From: Isoetes taiwanensis
Lineage: Eukaryota; Streptophyta; Lycopodiopsida; Isoetales; Isoetaceae
Assembly: GCA_021234155.1 (NCBI GenBank)
Contig: JAJEKV010000076.1
Coordinates: 559,089-623,088 of the forward strand
Reading direction: 5' to 3'
Length of the DNA: 64,000 bases
Shown: positions 45,233 through 59,709 of the stretch, one piece after another
How positions within the stretch are numbered: position 1 is the stretch's first letter
How the letters are laid out: the number at the start of each line of letters is the position of its first letter
Notes under the pieces: model-generated
Seen by the model: the letters and a program-made list of their open reading frames with translations, nothing else
Told to the model about the DNA's origin: nothing
Database searches by the model: none
Made by a program: the position numbers and the translations under genes

Positions 45233-48200
45233 TCTCTAATATATAATTCTAATATGGAGGATTAGGGGCAGCTTAGGGGCACGTGATATTGTTATTTTCT
45301 TGCTTAGAGTTGGACAGGTGTAAGGTTTCAAATACTAAGGGACAGAGAATGTTTGAGAATTTGACAGCTGGGTAATATATTTTCGGAAACTTCTAGAAGG
45401 ATCGAGTTTTATGTGGCGTAGGTTCCGGAAGGATCTAAGGCGGCCCCTGGAAAGACCTGAGGCTGTTGTCCGAGAAGGTTCTGAAGGCGGAGCATAGTAT
45501 AAAAGAACGAGAGCGGAGAAGTTGGAATTCAGATTGACGAGAGGGCGAGATTGTTAAAAGAGCGAATGTGACTGGTTTGGTGTGTAGAATTGGGCTGGAG
45601 AAGGCCAGGTTGTCCTAGGTTGATCGGCGCCTGTGTGGAGTTTCGCATCAGGTAATTGTGTTTGGAGTTTCGCATCAGGTAATTGTGTTTCAAAGACGAA
45701 TTATGGAATGCGAGAGGCTGTGCTGCCGTGTCTGCTCCTTTTCTGGGTTTTTTTCGCCTGAGTTTTAGTTATGAGATCCAAACTAGACTGCGCCCATCAG
45801 GTCGGATTTCAAAGAACCCTGTGGAGCGGAAGTGTGAGGAATATTTTGTCTAAAGTCTTATGGCAACAAAGAAAAAACTGGTTCGGCCTGAAATGCCTGT
45901 GGATGACTCAATTTGTATGGCTACAGTAATTTGGATCGAATTTGGTCTGTAAACGTTTATAAGCTCCAGAGCACTTATGATGTTTGAATCCAAGCGTATT
46001 GTTACAGCAGCATCTGTGAATATATGATAAAGATCCGAGATAATCCAACAACTTCTGGATCAAGAGAGCTGATCAAGAGAGTTTACAAGCAAAGTTCGTA
46101 CAGTATTTCTTTTGATTAAAGATTTTTTAAGCAAATTTTTCTAACTGTAAGCATTTCTCATGGAGATGATATTTGGACATATAGGTATAGGCTCCTATAA
46201 CCGAAATCTATGGTGAATTTAGAACCGGAAAAACACAGCTTTGTCATTGCTACGCTTTATGTCACCTGCCAGGTCATGTTATTTCTTGCAACAACCATCT
46301 ATATGCCTTAAAGTTACAAGGTTCCTGACGCATTATATGATTAAAAACCACAGTTGCCGCTAGACCAGGGTGGTGTGTGAAGGTAAAGCATTGTATATTG
46401 ATGCTGAGGGAAACATTCAGACCACAACGTCTGTTTAAATAGCTGAAAGGTGCAATGCTTCTCATTCTGGATAATTTTGTTACTACTTCTTTAGGACAGA
46501 GTGTGTGTGTTAATATATGTTACTACTTTTAGGATAAGTATGTGTGTTAACACATGTTAAGTTTTACAGATATGGACTAAATGGCAGATGTTCTAGATAA
46601 TGTCGCTTATGCTAGAGCACATAATACCGATCACCAGTAGCAACTTTTATTAGAGGCAGCATCGATGATGGCTGAATCAAGGTAATAAGCCTTTCAGCAT
46701 GGATTTGTTATATATTGGCACCAAAAAGAGTGTTTTGTCTCACATGAATTGACATGTTAGGGCTGCTCTCTCATGGTGGTGGATAAAAATCCGCCCTTTA
46801 CCGCACAGACTTTTCTTTACCGCACAGACTTTCTGCGGTTTGGATTACTGATATTGGGCAGATTCAGCACTGGAAAAAATCATAAATAATTTAACGTTTT
46901 GGTCGATTTTGTTTGTCATGATTATGTGAATGAAGGCGATGTGTTTAGTTAAAGGACCATAGTCTGAACCCATTGTTTCCTTCTAAGCTATATCCTCAAT
47001 AGGCAAATGAAGACAAAGAATAGAATTGCCAACTATTCATGCTATCTTGCGATTTAACGACAATAATACCGAATGGCAGATGCTCTGTTAAAAAGGAAGA
47101 AATCACATTAACAAACTCTCACGCATTAACAAACTCTTAAGTTTCCTCAGCCTCAAGTTCCTTGCGGTTGACAGTACCATTTGCTTTTACCAATGGATCC
47201 TGGATAAATATAGACAATTAAGAAACATAATCATGAAGATTTGCTGCAATTAAGCACAAAAAGAGACTCAGACCGACGGATAAATCCAGGAGGACAACAT
47301 TCACTTGGCCCTCTAATCTTGCCATCAAATTGTTTTTTTTACCCCTTTTTCTGTACTAATTTTCCGAACGGTCGGGTTTTTTGGTAAACTGTGAATAGAA
47401 TGGATATGGATACCAAATACTTAAATTCTACAATTTTGTTTCTTTGGGAGGTCAATTCATGCATCGAAAGTTAACGGGCATTTATTTACGTCAATCTAAA
47501 TTCAATTGTTTGTTACCACGCCCATTTTGTGGAGGATCCAAAGAAAGATCTCATACTATTTTCATAATTGGGGATTCATTTTGATAATTTCTTCCATTTT
47601 TAAGTTATAAGCTTTACTATCCGGGTTTGGAGATTTAAATTATTGGATTTCTTATCATATGAGGAGACAAGATTAGATTGTACGTTAGATACGTTGATAA
47701 TAACATTAAAGATGGAAACGATATTACACTATCATTAGTCCAAGTTGACCACTAATAAATCCCAAGCCAAAGTCAAGAAGGTGCAAGATAAATGCTATAT
47801 GGATACTATAGTGAGAACGAAGGTTGTTTTAAGCAAAGGAGAAATATCCTTCTAACTAAAGAATAATGGCTAACAATTTGCTTATTGCCATGTCCTAACT
47901 GGCTTTTGTTATTGTTATTATGTATCCATTCTCCAAAGAATGAATACATTTTAAGCTTGTATTTGCATCAAACTTGCACCCTCACAAGCATTTTTCCTTC
48001 AAGAAAATTTAGCACGCTATTATTCTATTCTATTGCATCATTAATTGATATAGATGTAAGTAGCAGGTTATGTATGGCATACGATTCTACTACTTTACTA
48101 TGCATGGTGGCCATTTTGTGACTCTACCACATGCACTAGATAATTAGATATACAATTATTAAAGTATAGATGCAAACAGTATCATGATAAAGAGGCTACT

Positions 48201-48272
48201 TAAACTCCCGTGGCACATAGGCACTTTACTAAAACTATTTCAACTGAAGGCGCATGGCACGACAAATTCTTG
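45233..48272 (+). mobile_element. RAD51-carrying Helitron, copy 3
   Basis: Duplicate of 30390-33452 with the same TCTCTAATATATAATTC start and GACAAATTCTTG end. The terminal hairpin is corrupted. Confidence 0.8.
46160..46815 (+). pseudogene. RAD51: RAD51 fragment, copy 3
   Basis: Same exons as at 31323-31985 with extra indels: part of the first exon is lost, and the Walker A segment G-E-F-R-T-G-K-T-Q is still readable near 46215-46240. Confidence 0.8.
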
Positions 48273-48343
48273 TAATTATGTCTGTTATGGTGTCGAATGC
48301 TGATGGGCTAAGTTGTTAGGAATTATGGGGTTCAAGATCCGAC

Positions 48344-49034
48344 CAGGTAGCCCTTATGACTAAAGTTCGCCAAAAGGCTATTTTTCAAGGGTATTTAGGA
48401 AATTTTTGACGCTTATGGTTTAGTATAGAGCCCGTTATAGATGAAAAAATAAAATTAGCCAACTTTTCAATACAAACAACTTTCACCCACTTGCAAATTC
48501 GCCACATCCACTAAGCATCATAACTATGGATTCGCTTTTTATCCTCTCAATTCTTTTCCTCGAAGATTTCTTAAGGATCACCATCATTCTAGGCTTTCTT
48601 CATAACCTATCCTGCTCTCTCCATATCCATCCGTGTACATATGATAATTTTAAGAGTTTTGTAGTCATTGTGTTTCAAATACTTCTAAGGATGCATTGAG
48701 AGCATTTTTTTTACGTACCTTCCTTTAATAGATTGCTTTATCTACAAACGAAGCCACGCTCTCATTTGCAATTGTGGTATTGCATCACGTAATTATAATT
48801 ATAATGTATGTTTGTGTCCTTTATTAAATATGGATGCTATGAATAAATTTTACCCTCAGAATTGCACTGAAAATAAAGACACTCAAATTCATAAAATATT
48901 GGCCATGATTCATTTAGATTTCTATAAAAACATTCGTGTTCAGGAAACATTCGCCAGATAACTAATCTTGCAATCCCCCATTATTCGCCTGGACCTTCAA
49001 TTATGTTTAGACAATTCTGTCTCATACAACCCCG
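48344..49034. mobile_element. hAT-like element, copy 3
   Basis: Duplicate of 33525-34224 with degraded termini (CAGGTAGCCC and CAACCCCG). Confidence 0.75.
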
Positions 49035-50153
49035 ATCTGACCTGGTTTGTTAGCAGGCTTCCCTACCAAATGAATTAAATCTCAAGAAGGTAAGGGTGAT
49101 CTCCTACTTGCTTCTGTCAAGTTCTTTAGGACCGCCTCAAAGTAAAAACTTGTCAAGACAAACTCGAAAAGCTCTTGAGTCCGGTGGTTGGGATCTTACC
49201 CATAAGGGTTTTGTCACAACATAGGGGTTTGTTTTCAAGTAGTTTGCTCATTCTCACCGCTATTTCATAATACAATGCAGCACAAAATGTTGGAGATGAA
49301 ATTAAACTTGTATGCCACATTGACAACTTGAAACCAACACAAATACCAGAAGTCCCGTTATGTTGGGTTTCTAGTATCACATATTAAAAGTGGCCTTTAT
49401 CTATGTGAAATGTAATGTAGTATATGCTTTGTCTCTAGAGTTACCTATAAATAACAGACAGGAATAGTGGTAGCAAGCCATTGTCCTTGAGGGAGCTATT
49501 TTATTACGTATTTTTATTAAGTCCAAAAAACACCAAAGAATTAATCATGCCACGCTATAAATGGAAACAATCTATTGCTAATGTAAGAAATAATCCAAAT
49601 TAAGTAAAAGACGTGATGAGTGATTCTATTTGCCTTTGGGGTTTATTAGTGATTTTATTTGCCTGCAGTTTATTAGTACAAATAATAAGAGAGGTTAGAA
49701 CGAATCCCCGCCTTCACAAAGTAGTTTCTGCAATGCACTCTAGAATACCCGAAAAATACGTCGTAAGTTACATGAAAATATTATGAGGGATCATCGAACA
49801 ACAACAAGGTGTGTATCAGGAAACATGCAAATTATTACTTTGCTCACTTATGAAAATCACCAAGAGAATACAAAACGTCTTTCAAGTCTCTAAACAATGC
49901 TTGTTGTACAAAACAAAAAGATTTATTGGGTCAAGGGTCAGCCATAGTTTTGTAAAAAGAAGAGATTTGATTGCGTAAGTTATTGAGATCATTTGTGAAC
50001 ATAAAAGACAACATGTGTAACTAGAATGGTACCAGTTATGCCGGGCATGTTGAGGGGTTGTGAATGTTAATGCAAATGAAAAGCATGCATTAACCAAGCT
50101 TGTATCCCTTTTATTATAACAAAACTTCTGTGCGGCTTAATAACAATAAAAAT

Positions 50154-53100
50154 AAGGTGTCACAAGACGGAGGGTTGCCTCCATGGCCGTGGGAGAGTGA
50201 AGTGGCTTAAGTTGTAGTTGTAGAGAATAGAGTGTTTGAGCTCTAAATTAAGTATTTCGGAAACATTCACATTTCGTAAAGGTGATGGCACGACCAGAAT
50301 ACTAAGTTCCCGCTTAGGGTGTTGAGGGGTGTTGTTGATGTTGGAGTAGGATGCGCTTGACATATGGACTTTGGGGGTTTGAGTGCAAGGTAATACGCTT
50401 ATGTTTGGTATGGAACTAGGATGCAGAGGTACAAGGAGAAGTGTAATAAAGGAGAGAATGGATGTACATGTTTCTTTGTGAAGTGGCTTAAATCGTAGTT
50501 GAAAGTTATGTTTTGACATTTTATTGAAATTGGTACTTTTAGACAATAGAGAGTACTTGAAACCATGATTTTATTAATAGGATGATATATTGAGTACTTG
50601 ATAGTTGATAAATATACGAAACAATTTTATGAAGAATCAAATAGAGGAAGAAGAGGGGGGGGTGTGTAAAAGATGTTGGGATTTATAAATTGTTTTGCAC
50701 GTGAATTTTGTTTAGGCATGAAGGAAGAATTCACACTTTTAAATTGAAGAGGGTTGCTAAGAATTTAATAGCATGGAAACATATGGAAGTTAAGGGCAAA
50801 GTAAAGCTGTTTAAAAAATATGAAGGATGTCTTTGTTGTTCTATAGTTATGGATCGCGTTTGAGCCTCTAGATCCTTGAAGGCAATACTTGAGTCCGTGG
50901 TTGAGTTGAAATGTGCATTTATTCGCCTTCGTGATGCTTTACAATGATCGAGGATCCGCCATTGTAGCTAATGCGCTCCGAATGGGTAATCGAAATTTAT
51001 CACAATGCTCCTACCATTGTGACATGTAGTTTGTTGGATCCAAAGGTCGGCGTCGCCAACATTGTTAACTCTTCCCGCTGCGTCGCCGCTCCCCGCACGT
51101 GTCGCGTAGATTGTCCGGCACTACCTTGTTGCAAGCATTGGTAACGCCTTGACAACCTTGTTGCCATTATATTCAACTTAATGTGCCCGTGATCCGTATA
51201 TGCAAGGATGTTTGATTAATGGAGAGCTTATGAAAGAAGGTAAAAAGCGAAGACAATTTTGGCTTAGTTTTAGTAGTAGAAGATATACATTGGTATTTTG
51301 TAGAACGTGGTGTCACAAGACTTCATTTGTGAGTTTTGCTACTACATCATCGTCTGGAACCATAATTCATCCGAAAACCAACTTGACAATCAAGGCCTCG
51401 ATAATCTTGGAATGCCATTGTAGCTTTTGTAGATGTTGTTGTGTCCGCTACCGCGAACGTACTTGCCTTTTAGGGTCTTGAATAAGATAATGGGTTTACG
51501 TCCTAAAGAAACAAGTCTTGCTTGTCAAACACATGTGCTTGTTCAAAGCGAACTTTAATTTCAAGGACATCCTTTGTCGATCCATCCGCGATCGCTAAAC
51601 AAGGGAATATCAGATGTCTCTTTGACCCTACACACAGCAACTAGCAGGTTGACGGTATGGGTTGGTCATGGGGTCATGACAGTTGACTGTATGTTTGCAC
51701 TGTCTGTGGGCACCATACTATCAAAGGAAAATAAGAGCATGATGCATGCATCTCGAATTCACCATTACAAAGATCAAATAAACGTTGCATGTATTTGTTA
51801 CGACATATTTTCTACCCACAAGAAGAATTGCTTTTAGCACAACCTCGCTTGGACTTACTAACTAGTGAAGTCAATATCCCCGAAAAGAGTGGTTGAATTT
51901 AGACTTGAATCACCAAAAACTCGCCAAACAAGAGCTTGTCTACATGCATCGGCTTAATGCAATCGAATAAGAATCTTGCATCATTATGTATTTACCCTAC
52001 TAGTAAGTCTAGGGCCTCGGTGGAAGGCAAGCCGTAATAATACATTAAGTAGATCTCATAGCAGACCCAATAATAATTTTACTTGCAACATGGCTACAAC
52101 ATAATGTTATCTCAATGAGAATTTAATAGAAGATAATCGACATAAGAAGATGAGATGAAATAATTATTCATCCGAGTAGTTCAGGATTTATAGTGAAAAA
52201 GTGATACTACGAGGTGACAACATCTAAGTTTAGGAATGATATACCATATTACCTATATTATATGCTTTCAGCTGCTAAGTGAATCAAGAAAACACGCAGC
52301 TTAGGACGCCCAATTTACCATAACCTGTCATGCAACTAGCCAAGTAGTCTTAAGGTCAAAATATCTTCATTACAATCCATCCCGACTTTCTTTTACACAA
52401 AGTTGAGTGACTTCTTCACACTTCACACTTCGCGGACACTATAGAGTCCGATTGAACCCACACGTTGTCTTATTTAACCTCATTCACAATAATACTCCTC
52501 CGTAGAATGGGCCCATCTTCGTAAACTACGGAACTATGATATTGACAACACGAAAGTCAAGGTAATGAGCATTTGAAGAGCTCTACATCAAATATTAAAG
52601 AAAACAAAGAAATAGACATCATATATTCACCTCTCTTACCTTAATGTGCAAGTTTTTCATGCATTCAAAGCAATGAACTATAGCGCATAAGCTAAAAATT
52701 TTGATGCCCCGCCTATTTTCAAACTTATCATATCCTTCAATCTTTCCCACCCGTAGTGGCCAAAGAAAAACTAGTGTATGAGAGTGTAGCCCATGGCCGG
52801 CTGATTTTCCTTAGTTAAATCCACGCCCCTAGGCATGTCAACAAAATGGTTACTATCCCAAGACTTCTACTCAAGATCGAATAGAGACCAAAGCATACCT
52901 TTGCAGAATCATGCGCTTATAGTTCTCAGACATCCTTTTCAAGAAATTTAAGAATCAATTTTGTTTCTGAACACGATTCTCACTTTCCATGCCATAACCG
53001 TGGTATTTGATCAACGCATTAGGTAAACTATTATAGACTAAGCATAAAATTCTCATTTTCCATGCCAATGCACTTTCGCTAAGCAAAAAGCTGAAGGAAA

Positions 53101-55986
53101 ATGCATCCTGCAATGAAATGATGGAAGGCCTTCGGCCCAGCAAGTCCCCGCCGACAATGCAACTATGAGGGGATGATAAAGGCGTAATAGGTTTCGCTTT
53201 GCGCCCAATCATGCCACATATTTCATAATGCCTTAAAGGTGGCTCTACCGGTTTGCGCCCCTTGCTGCATAAGCCAAAATACTATGGCAAGAATACTGTC
53301 ACAATGTCATGCATATGCAAAGAATGATAGAACCACATGGCAATTTTAAAAATATTTCATGTGCCTCCTCCAGTCGTGACATTTCACATACATATCAACA
53401 AGAGTGTTACCCACAACAATGTCTTGAACCCACTTCAATAGCCCTCATGTTGCATTATGTGCAATTGCGCATAATGCGCTTTTCACCAAATAAATACCCA
53501 CGAATTCATCACATTGTCTTTAGCAACATAGTTCCTCGGACCGACGAAGCTCAGTAAACCTTTCTTGTAAAGTCAATTGCTCTTGCTGTTTTGCAGTTCC
53601 AAAATAGGTTGTTGCATTCCTGTACAGAGCAATACAATTACAATGGAAATGTATAGAATCATGGAACAAAACCCCTGAATGACCTACTTGAAACCTATTT
53701 CCTTCAAGAATTTCTAATGAAAATTGTCAAAGCATTGCATAAGAACAATATTAGGAATTGTGTTATGATCAATACTATAGAATTAATTGACCCCATGGTC
53801 CATAAAAGTTCATTTCTACAAATCAAAGGTTTCACCTCGTGAAATTGTGATAGTTCCCTCGGATTACCTCTCATAGTCCGCTTTGATGAGTTTGCCGCAA
53901 CTAGCAGCGCGTTCGGCTCCTTAATATCTCGACTCGATTAACCCTTTTAGTGTGCTTCAACAAGCTTGGTGGTGAGAAGCACCAGTTCAAGGCAATCTCA
54001 ACAATCTACAAATCGCTACCATGCCGTGACCAAATACCCACATTCCTAGGAAAAAGAAACAAAATGATGAGACCAAGTTGCATCAACAGTAATTTGTAGA
54101 AGCTGGATTTGTTAAAGTAAATTCAACATAGAGGGTCGATTACGCTTTCTCCTTGCTCACATCATGCCGTATGCAAGATCAACTCAAGAGAGTGAAGTCG
54201 CTATTATTCTACGATTGATGGTATCACAGACGGATCCCCGCACCAGCTCTGTACAATGTATCGGGCCCGCATTGTGCTCCTTTGGCTAGGTGAAAATAAC
54301 TGGGCAATCTGCTTTTATCCGTGAAATCTTTCACTCATTGTTTTGACAAGATGGATTCTCTCAAGGGATGAAGATACGCCCTTTAAATGCCATTTGTTTT
54401 CCTTTTGGATGGTTCTATAGCCCCGTTGTATGAGCAAAAATAATCAAGATAGTTTTAAGGCCAAAACACCACGGACTTGAGTATCTCCATCAGATGTGGA
54501 TGTTGAGAATCATTCCAATACCATGTACCTCGAGTTTTTAATACAACTTCCAAGAATTGGCTATGTAAATGAAAAGTTATGGCCTTCAAGAAGTTGATAA
54601 TATGTAATCTTGCATTTGCAAACCATGCATCTTCCAAAGATTTACACCAATGGGAACAACAGTTAAGTCACTCCAAACTCTTGTCACTGTGTCTAACAAT
54701 TACAAGGAGCATGGAAAAGAGTTTGAACTAAAGAATTTCTTATTTATGGCAAAGGACCCTCAAGTTGTACAAGAAGTACAAATTGTAAGAATATTAAAGC
54801 ATAGCAATAAGTATAAATATTTTATACCAATTTGCAATCTGCATCATGCTCTAAGTCTGTCTAGATTTCTATGAATGAAAAGATATGGCCTTCCAGTAGC
54901 TGACCATGTAATCCTGCATATGCAAACCATGTGGTTCCAGCGTTTAATGTGTAATCCTGAATGTGTGCAAACCATGTGGTTCCAAATATTATTACACCAA
55001 AGGAGAACAAACAGAGTAGCAACACAGGTCTCTTCTATTGACAAGTGCTGGCGTTCTACAACAAGCATAAATTGTATGGCTATTATGATGCTTGTGTATG
55101 ATATTCATAATGAAATAAGAGATGAAACAAGGCCTTCTTTGATGGCGATGGACGTATTTTTCAATAAAGGTGGACAATCAACATAGAAAGCACATCTAAG
55201 AACAAATGAAAACAATGATCAACAAGGTACATAGTCACCGATTTTGTTAAATATAGATCGTGGCAAATATTGTTTTTCCCGCCATGTTACAAGAACAAGT
55301 CGTAATCTATGACAACTATGCCGACAACATCTTTCTAAAAGATGTTTCTTCATAATTTTGACCAAGAAGTAAATTTTTTTCTAACTCTATTATACTCGCT
55401 TGAGCTAAACGCTTTCTTTTCCATTGTTTGAGTTCCCTATTTCTCCATTGTTTATCTACATACAAATTTTTAGTAGGGCCTGTCACTAGTAAATCCGGAA
55501 TATAAGCTCCTCGTATTATTCCTAAAATTAGAGAAGAGAAGCATCAACAGCAAAATCATAAGATTCACATCTCATTTACCCTCGCCGCAGAACACTACCA
55601 CCGGAAGATTGAGAAAGAAAGGACCTTGAATAGTGGTCTTCGAAGTCCGGACTTGTGATTTCGTTTTTAAGAAGACTCATCCTTGGCTAACGGGAATTTA
55701 GACACTAATAAAATTATACATACCATTCATTTCGCCATAGCTCGTCATCTTCCCGATTCATCCCCAAATCTCACAAATCCATATCCTTCTGGACCGATCC
55801 CCGCCCCGATCGGGATTGAAACTGGCTCTGCCACACCCGGCTCGCTCAAGAAATGAGACCTCGTCGACCACTAGCCATGTGAAATAGGAGGTTTTAGTAA
55901 TAGATCAAAGATATCCCTGAACATTCAAGAATATACCTAGGATATGCCAAAAGCCCACATAACAAGGGTTTGCTCTAGGGCAAACC
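50154..55986 (-). mobile_element. multi-fragment inserted block, copy 3
   Basis: Duplicate of 35357-41301. Contains damaged versions of the zinc-ribbon (about 50940-51600), PPR (52970-53460) and RRM (55730-55880) fragments. Confidence 0.75.
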
Positions 55987-57686
55987 TAAAAACCTAGTTC
56001 CTTAATATTAGATAGTGTTGAATCAACTTAAGTTTATCTCTATTTGCTTTTTATATGTTTTGTATTCGATATTATTAAAAGTCCCTCGCTTGTTTTATTC
56101 ATGATAAAGTTTTAATTCAATTGAATATCATGGAATATGGAGTGGACTCATTTAATTCAAGATATCCATATAGTATATGGACCATGTATAACTCTTATGA
56201 GAAAAATATGGAAGTGAGTATCTATTTCGGGTTTTTTTAGTACAATCAAGAATTGGAGTTGGTTTCAATTGCGTGAGTTAAAAGGAATGTAATATATGGT
56301 TGGTATACAAAACCAATCGAGGATTATTGGAGTCATCTTCTAGAAGTTTGCAAACACCGTGAAGCAAGTCATCAAGAACAACAAACCGGGACAACATCTA
56401 GATATATTAGAGAAGATTGCATTGTGCAAAGACTGCAATTCTCAACTTTCCCTATAACCATATCATATTTCCGCCTTGTTGCTCCTTTGTTGCTCTATAA
56501 GAATAGTCTCCTGGAACACTTGAGAGGCCACCATCCTTAGATGTTAGACTTCACTTCAATAAAGACTTGAACTTTGAAAATTATTCAATGTCCAAATGAA
56601 TTCAACGTGTTCGCATAAAGCTTGTAAAGAGTATTAGAGTATTATTGGTTCTCAACGATTAAAACCAACTAAATAAACAAAGCAATGAAGCCAAGAGAGC
56701 CAACCCGATAATGTGACAAAGAATAATAGATGCATTTATCCGTAATGTGCATTGTCACTAACATATTTGTCAACACATTTTGTAACAGCCTTGCATAATT
56801 GAACCAACTCCAGTTATATTTTAATTCATGACATACAAAAAACCTATTTCTCAACAACTCCATTTTCGAATTATTGGGGTACATTCGATAGATAGGTTTC
56901 TCATGGTGTGTGACAATCGCTTCAATTTGCTTAAGTACCCGCATGTGTAGCCGTATGGTTTATGCATTAAATAAAAATTCCTCACCTCGTGAATCTATAT
57001 AAATTGTCCCATTATTTTGCTTGCCTTTCCTTCGTGCGTAGACATGATGTGACAATGACCTTTCATTTCTTTTTAACATTCCCTGTTTATATATGATTTC
57101 TCAGTCTCTCGCAAAAATTGGTATTGCTTTTGTTGACAAATACCGACAAAGATTGGAAAAGTGACATCATGGCATGGGAGAAAAAGGGCTCCAATCGCTA
57201 CAAACACGTATGAAGATTCTACATGAGTAAATATTAGAATGACTCGAGAATCCAAGTACCCCAAACAATGAAAACTTTATTTCCTTAAGTGTGTCATAAG
57301 TGTTACAAAACTGAGTATTCCACATGTTATAGTAGAACCATGTCATGGGACCCATCAAATTCCATTCTATGTTTCTGTCAGGTCAAAAGTGCAGGCAGTA
57401 CACAAACCTGCTCTTCCTCTCTTCTCGCTGTGGGTGATTTTTCCAAGTACAATGTCTACAATGGATGCTGCAGGGAAAATTGCAAAAGGCAGCTCCAAAT
57501 TCTAAGTTTACATCACTATTGCTAGTAGTGAAAATGATATTGCCAAAGAACTGATAGAAGGAAATAGGTTACAACTCACGGCTTTAGGAGGGTCAGAGAC
57601 TGGGTCAAGTTGGCATTAATAGGCACACTGCAAAAGAAAACAGGATCATCAGCATAGAGATTAAGCACAGGACAGAAAAAATCTGC

Positions 57687-58230
57687 TTACTTGGATAAGT
57701 ATTGACATTGGCCAGTACCTGCAATTAGAAACAAATAACTCAAGCAACTTATTGATATATGATTACCATGCAAATAACCTTGGAAGCAGAGAAAAGAACA
57801 CATACTGGAGACCACTGGTGGTAGAGTAGTAACCCATAAATCACAGGAGCCAGTTGCCTTCATGTTCTTTGATAGTAGTTGTTGAATGCATAAGTACATG
57901 AGCGCCAATACTATCAGGAAAATAGCAACTCTTTCCAAGCTGAATAAGCGAAAGCAATCCGCGCCCTGACCACATGCATAATCGCGAGCAGCCTGCAAGC
58001 TTGGGTTGAGCTAATCCCTTGCTTGGCAATGCACCAAGCCCTCACAGTAGAAACAAGAACTGCTAGTAGCCCTGTTCCTGTGGTATCGAGAGTATAAATA
58101 GGTGTTTGGTCTGGACACAAATACCATAGTTCTTCCTTGGAAATAGGTTCCCCTGCCCCACCCCTGAAGATCTCAGACATATGTTAATAGCACCCTATGC
58201 TTGGCATAGACAGTTCATCTCCCAGAAAAC
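57687..58230 (-). pseudogene. GH17/X8 fragment, copy 3
   Basis: Damaged copy of 43009-43640. W-C-I-A-K-Q-G-I-S-S-type and K-S-C-Y-F-P-D-S-type segments remain; several frameshifts. Confidence 0.7.
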
Positions 58231-58699
58231 TGCAAGGCTGCAAGACCGGCCATGGCGGAATATAGGATAGCATCCCCATTACTAAGACATAAGCATAAAC
58301 TTGCATTCAAGGGAAAAGAAATAAGAATCTGAAACAATGTGTGTACCAATGTTGTTCCAAACACACATTGCTAGTAGAGCGCCTTCTGCTTTTGTGTGAG
58401 ACCTAGGAGACTAACACCTGTGGAGACTCTATACATTGCTCCATGACTTCACCCCTACAAATAGCTTGTTCAAATTTCGTAAAGTTGCCCTTCTTGTTTC
58501 ATTTCTTTATTATGTATTGTTGTAAGGTTGTTAATACTTTCATCACGCCCTGAATCATCTACATCCTGGCCAGGAGCCACCACAGGTAAGAAATTTCCTA
58601 CATCTGGTAAAGATTGTGTTTTGCTTACCCATTCTTTAAAATATATTTCTAGTGCTTACGGAAAATGAATGATTCCAAACTTGATTGACACTCACATCA

Positions 58700-58870
58700 T
58701 TGTAGTAATGCATTATGAGCATCTACCTTATTGCCCCCAGTTTGCAAAGCAGCTACTTCTGCAGCAGTGAATTTTGCCATTGAAATGGACTACTGGATGT
58801 GCGGAACTTCCTACTCACACCAATAAAATTAAAAGTCAATCCTTCCACAGAAAATCTGGGCACATAGTAA
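58700..58870 (-). pseudogene. ArfGAP exon fragment, copy 3
   Basis: Damaged copy of 44040-44200. Confidence 0.5.
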
Positions 58871-59709
58871 TTCCTGGTATTAGGGATTACTGGATTCCAC
58901 TGCAAGAAACACAGACAAAGAAGAAAAGAAAACATATTGAGGTCCCACCCCAATTCCCTTAAGCAGGTTTTGTTGTTCAAGCTTTGATGATAAAAACCTG
59001 GCAACCTTCGCAGAGATCCAGCCTAGTTACGGCATTTGCACAACATGTATTATATGCGAACATCGTGGATAAAATAAACCCTTGAGAAAATCCTTGCATG
59101 CAAATCAAGCATAAATAAGTACGTCTAGTATTTGACAAAGCCAGAAGATTCACATACAGAGGTCAAACCTGTCATGTTTGTATCCAAGTTTCAATAAATT
59201 TATCAAAGATTGACAGAAGAACTGTGAGACCATATACTCATATATCTGATTGCCATGCTACAAATGAAAGTTTTAGGCCCCTGAAGAATCTGACAGTGAG
59301 CCAGAGCAGGGCCAAAGCATTTGAAGAAAACCTCCAGCCAAGGCCATCTTAGAAACCCCTGTTTTAAACCCAAAACGAAAACGTTAGAGGAAGCTATATT
59401 GAACGAGATGCTGTATGCCACCAGAACTCGATTCTAAGCATGTGATGCATCAATAGTCATCGAGCATGGTAAATTTGAAAACTTGTTTTCTATTTCACGG
59501 ACTCTCTTATGATCTCCATCTCCAAACCTCCCACCGCTATAGCCAAAAGAGCAGAGCCAGAGATAGGTTTGGAGGTAAAAAAAGAACCTACCCTTTTTCT
59601 GCTGCCGTCCGTTAAAAAGAGTCAACGTCTGCTTTTTTCACACTGAATCCTCATCATCCAATCCAGGCAAATCGTACCTCACTGTCGGATCTAGGGCTGG
59701 GTCCAACAC

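Larger units (their letters stand above)
45061..59709. repeat. tandem segmental duplication, copy 3 (14.6 kb)
   Basis: Colinear with copy 2 throughout, including all three insertions, but with many small indels and substitutions. Ends GGGTCCAACAC at 59709, after which unrelated sequence begins. Confidence 0.9.
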
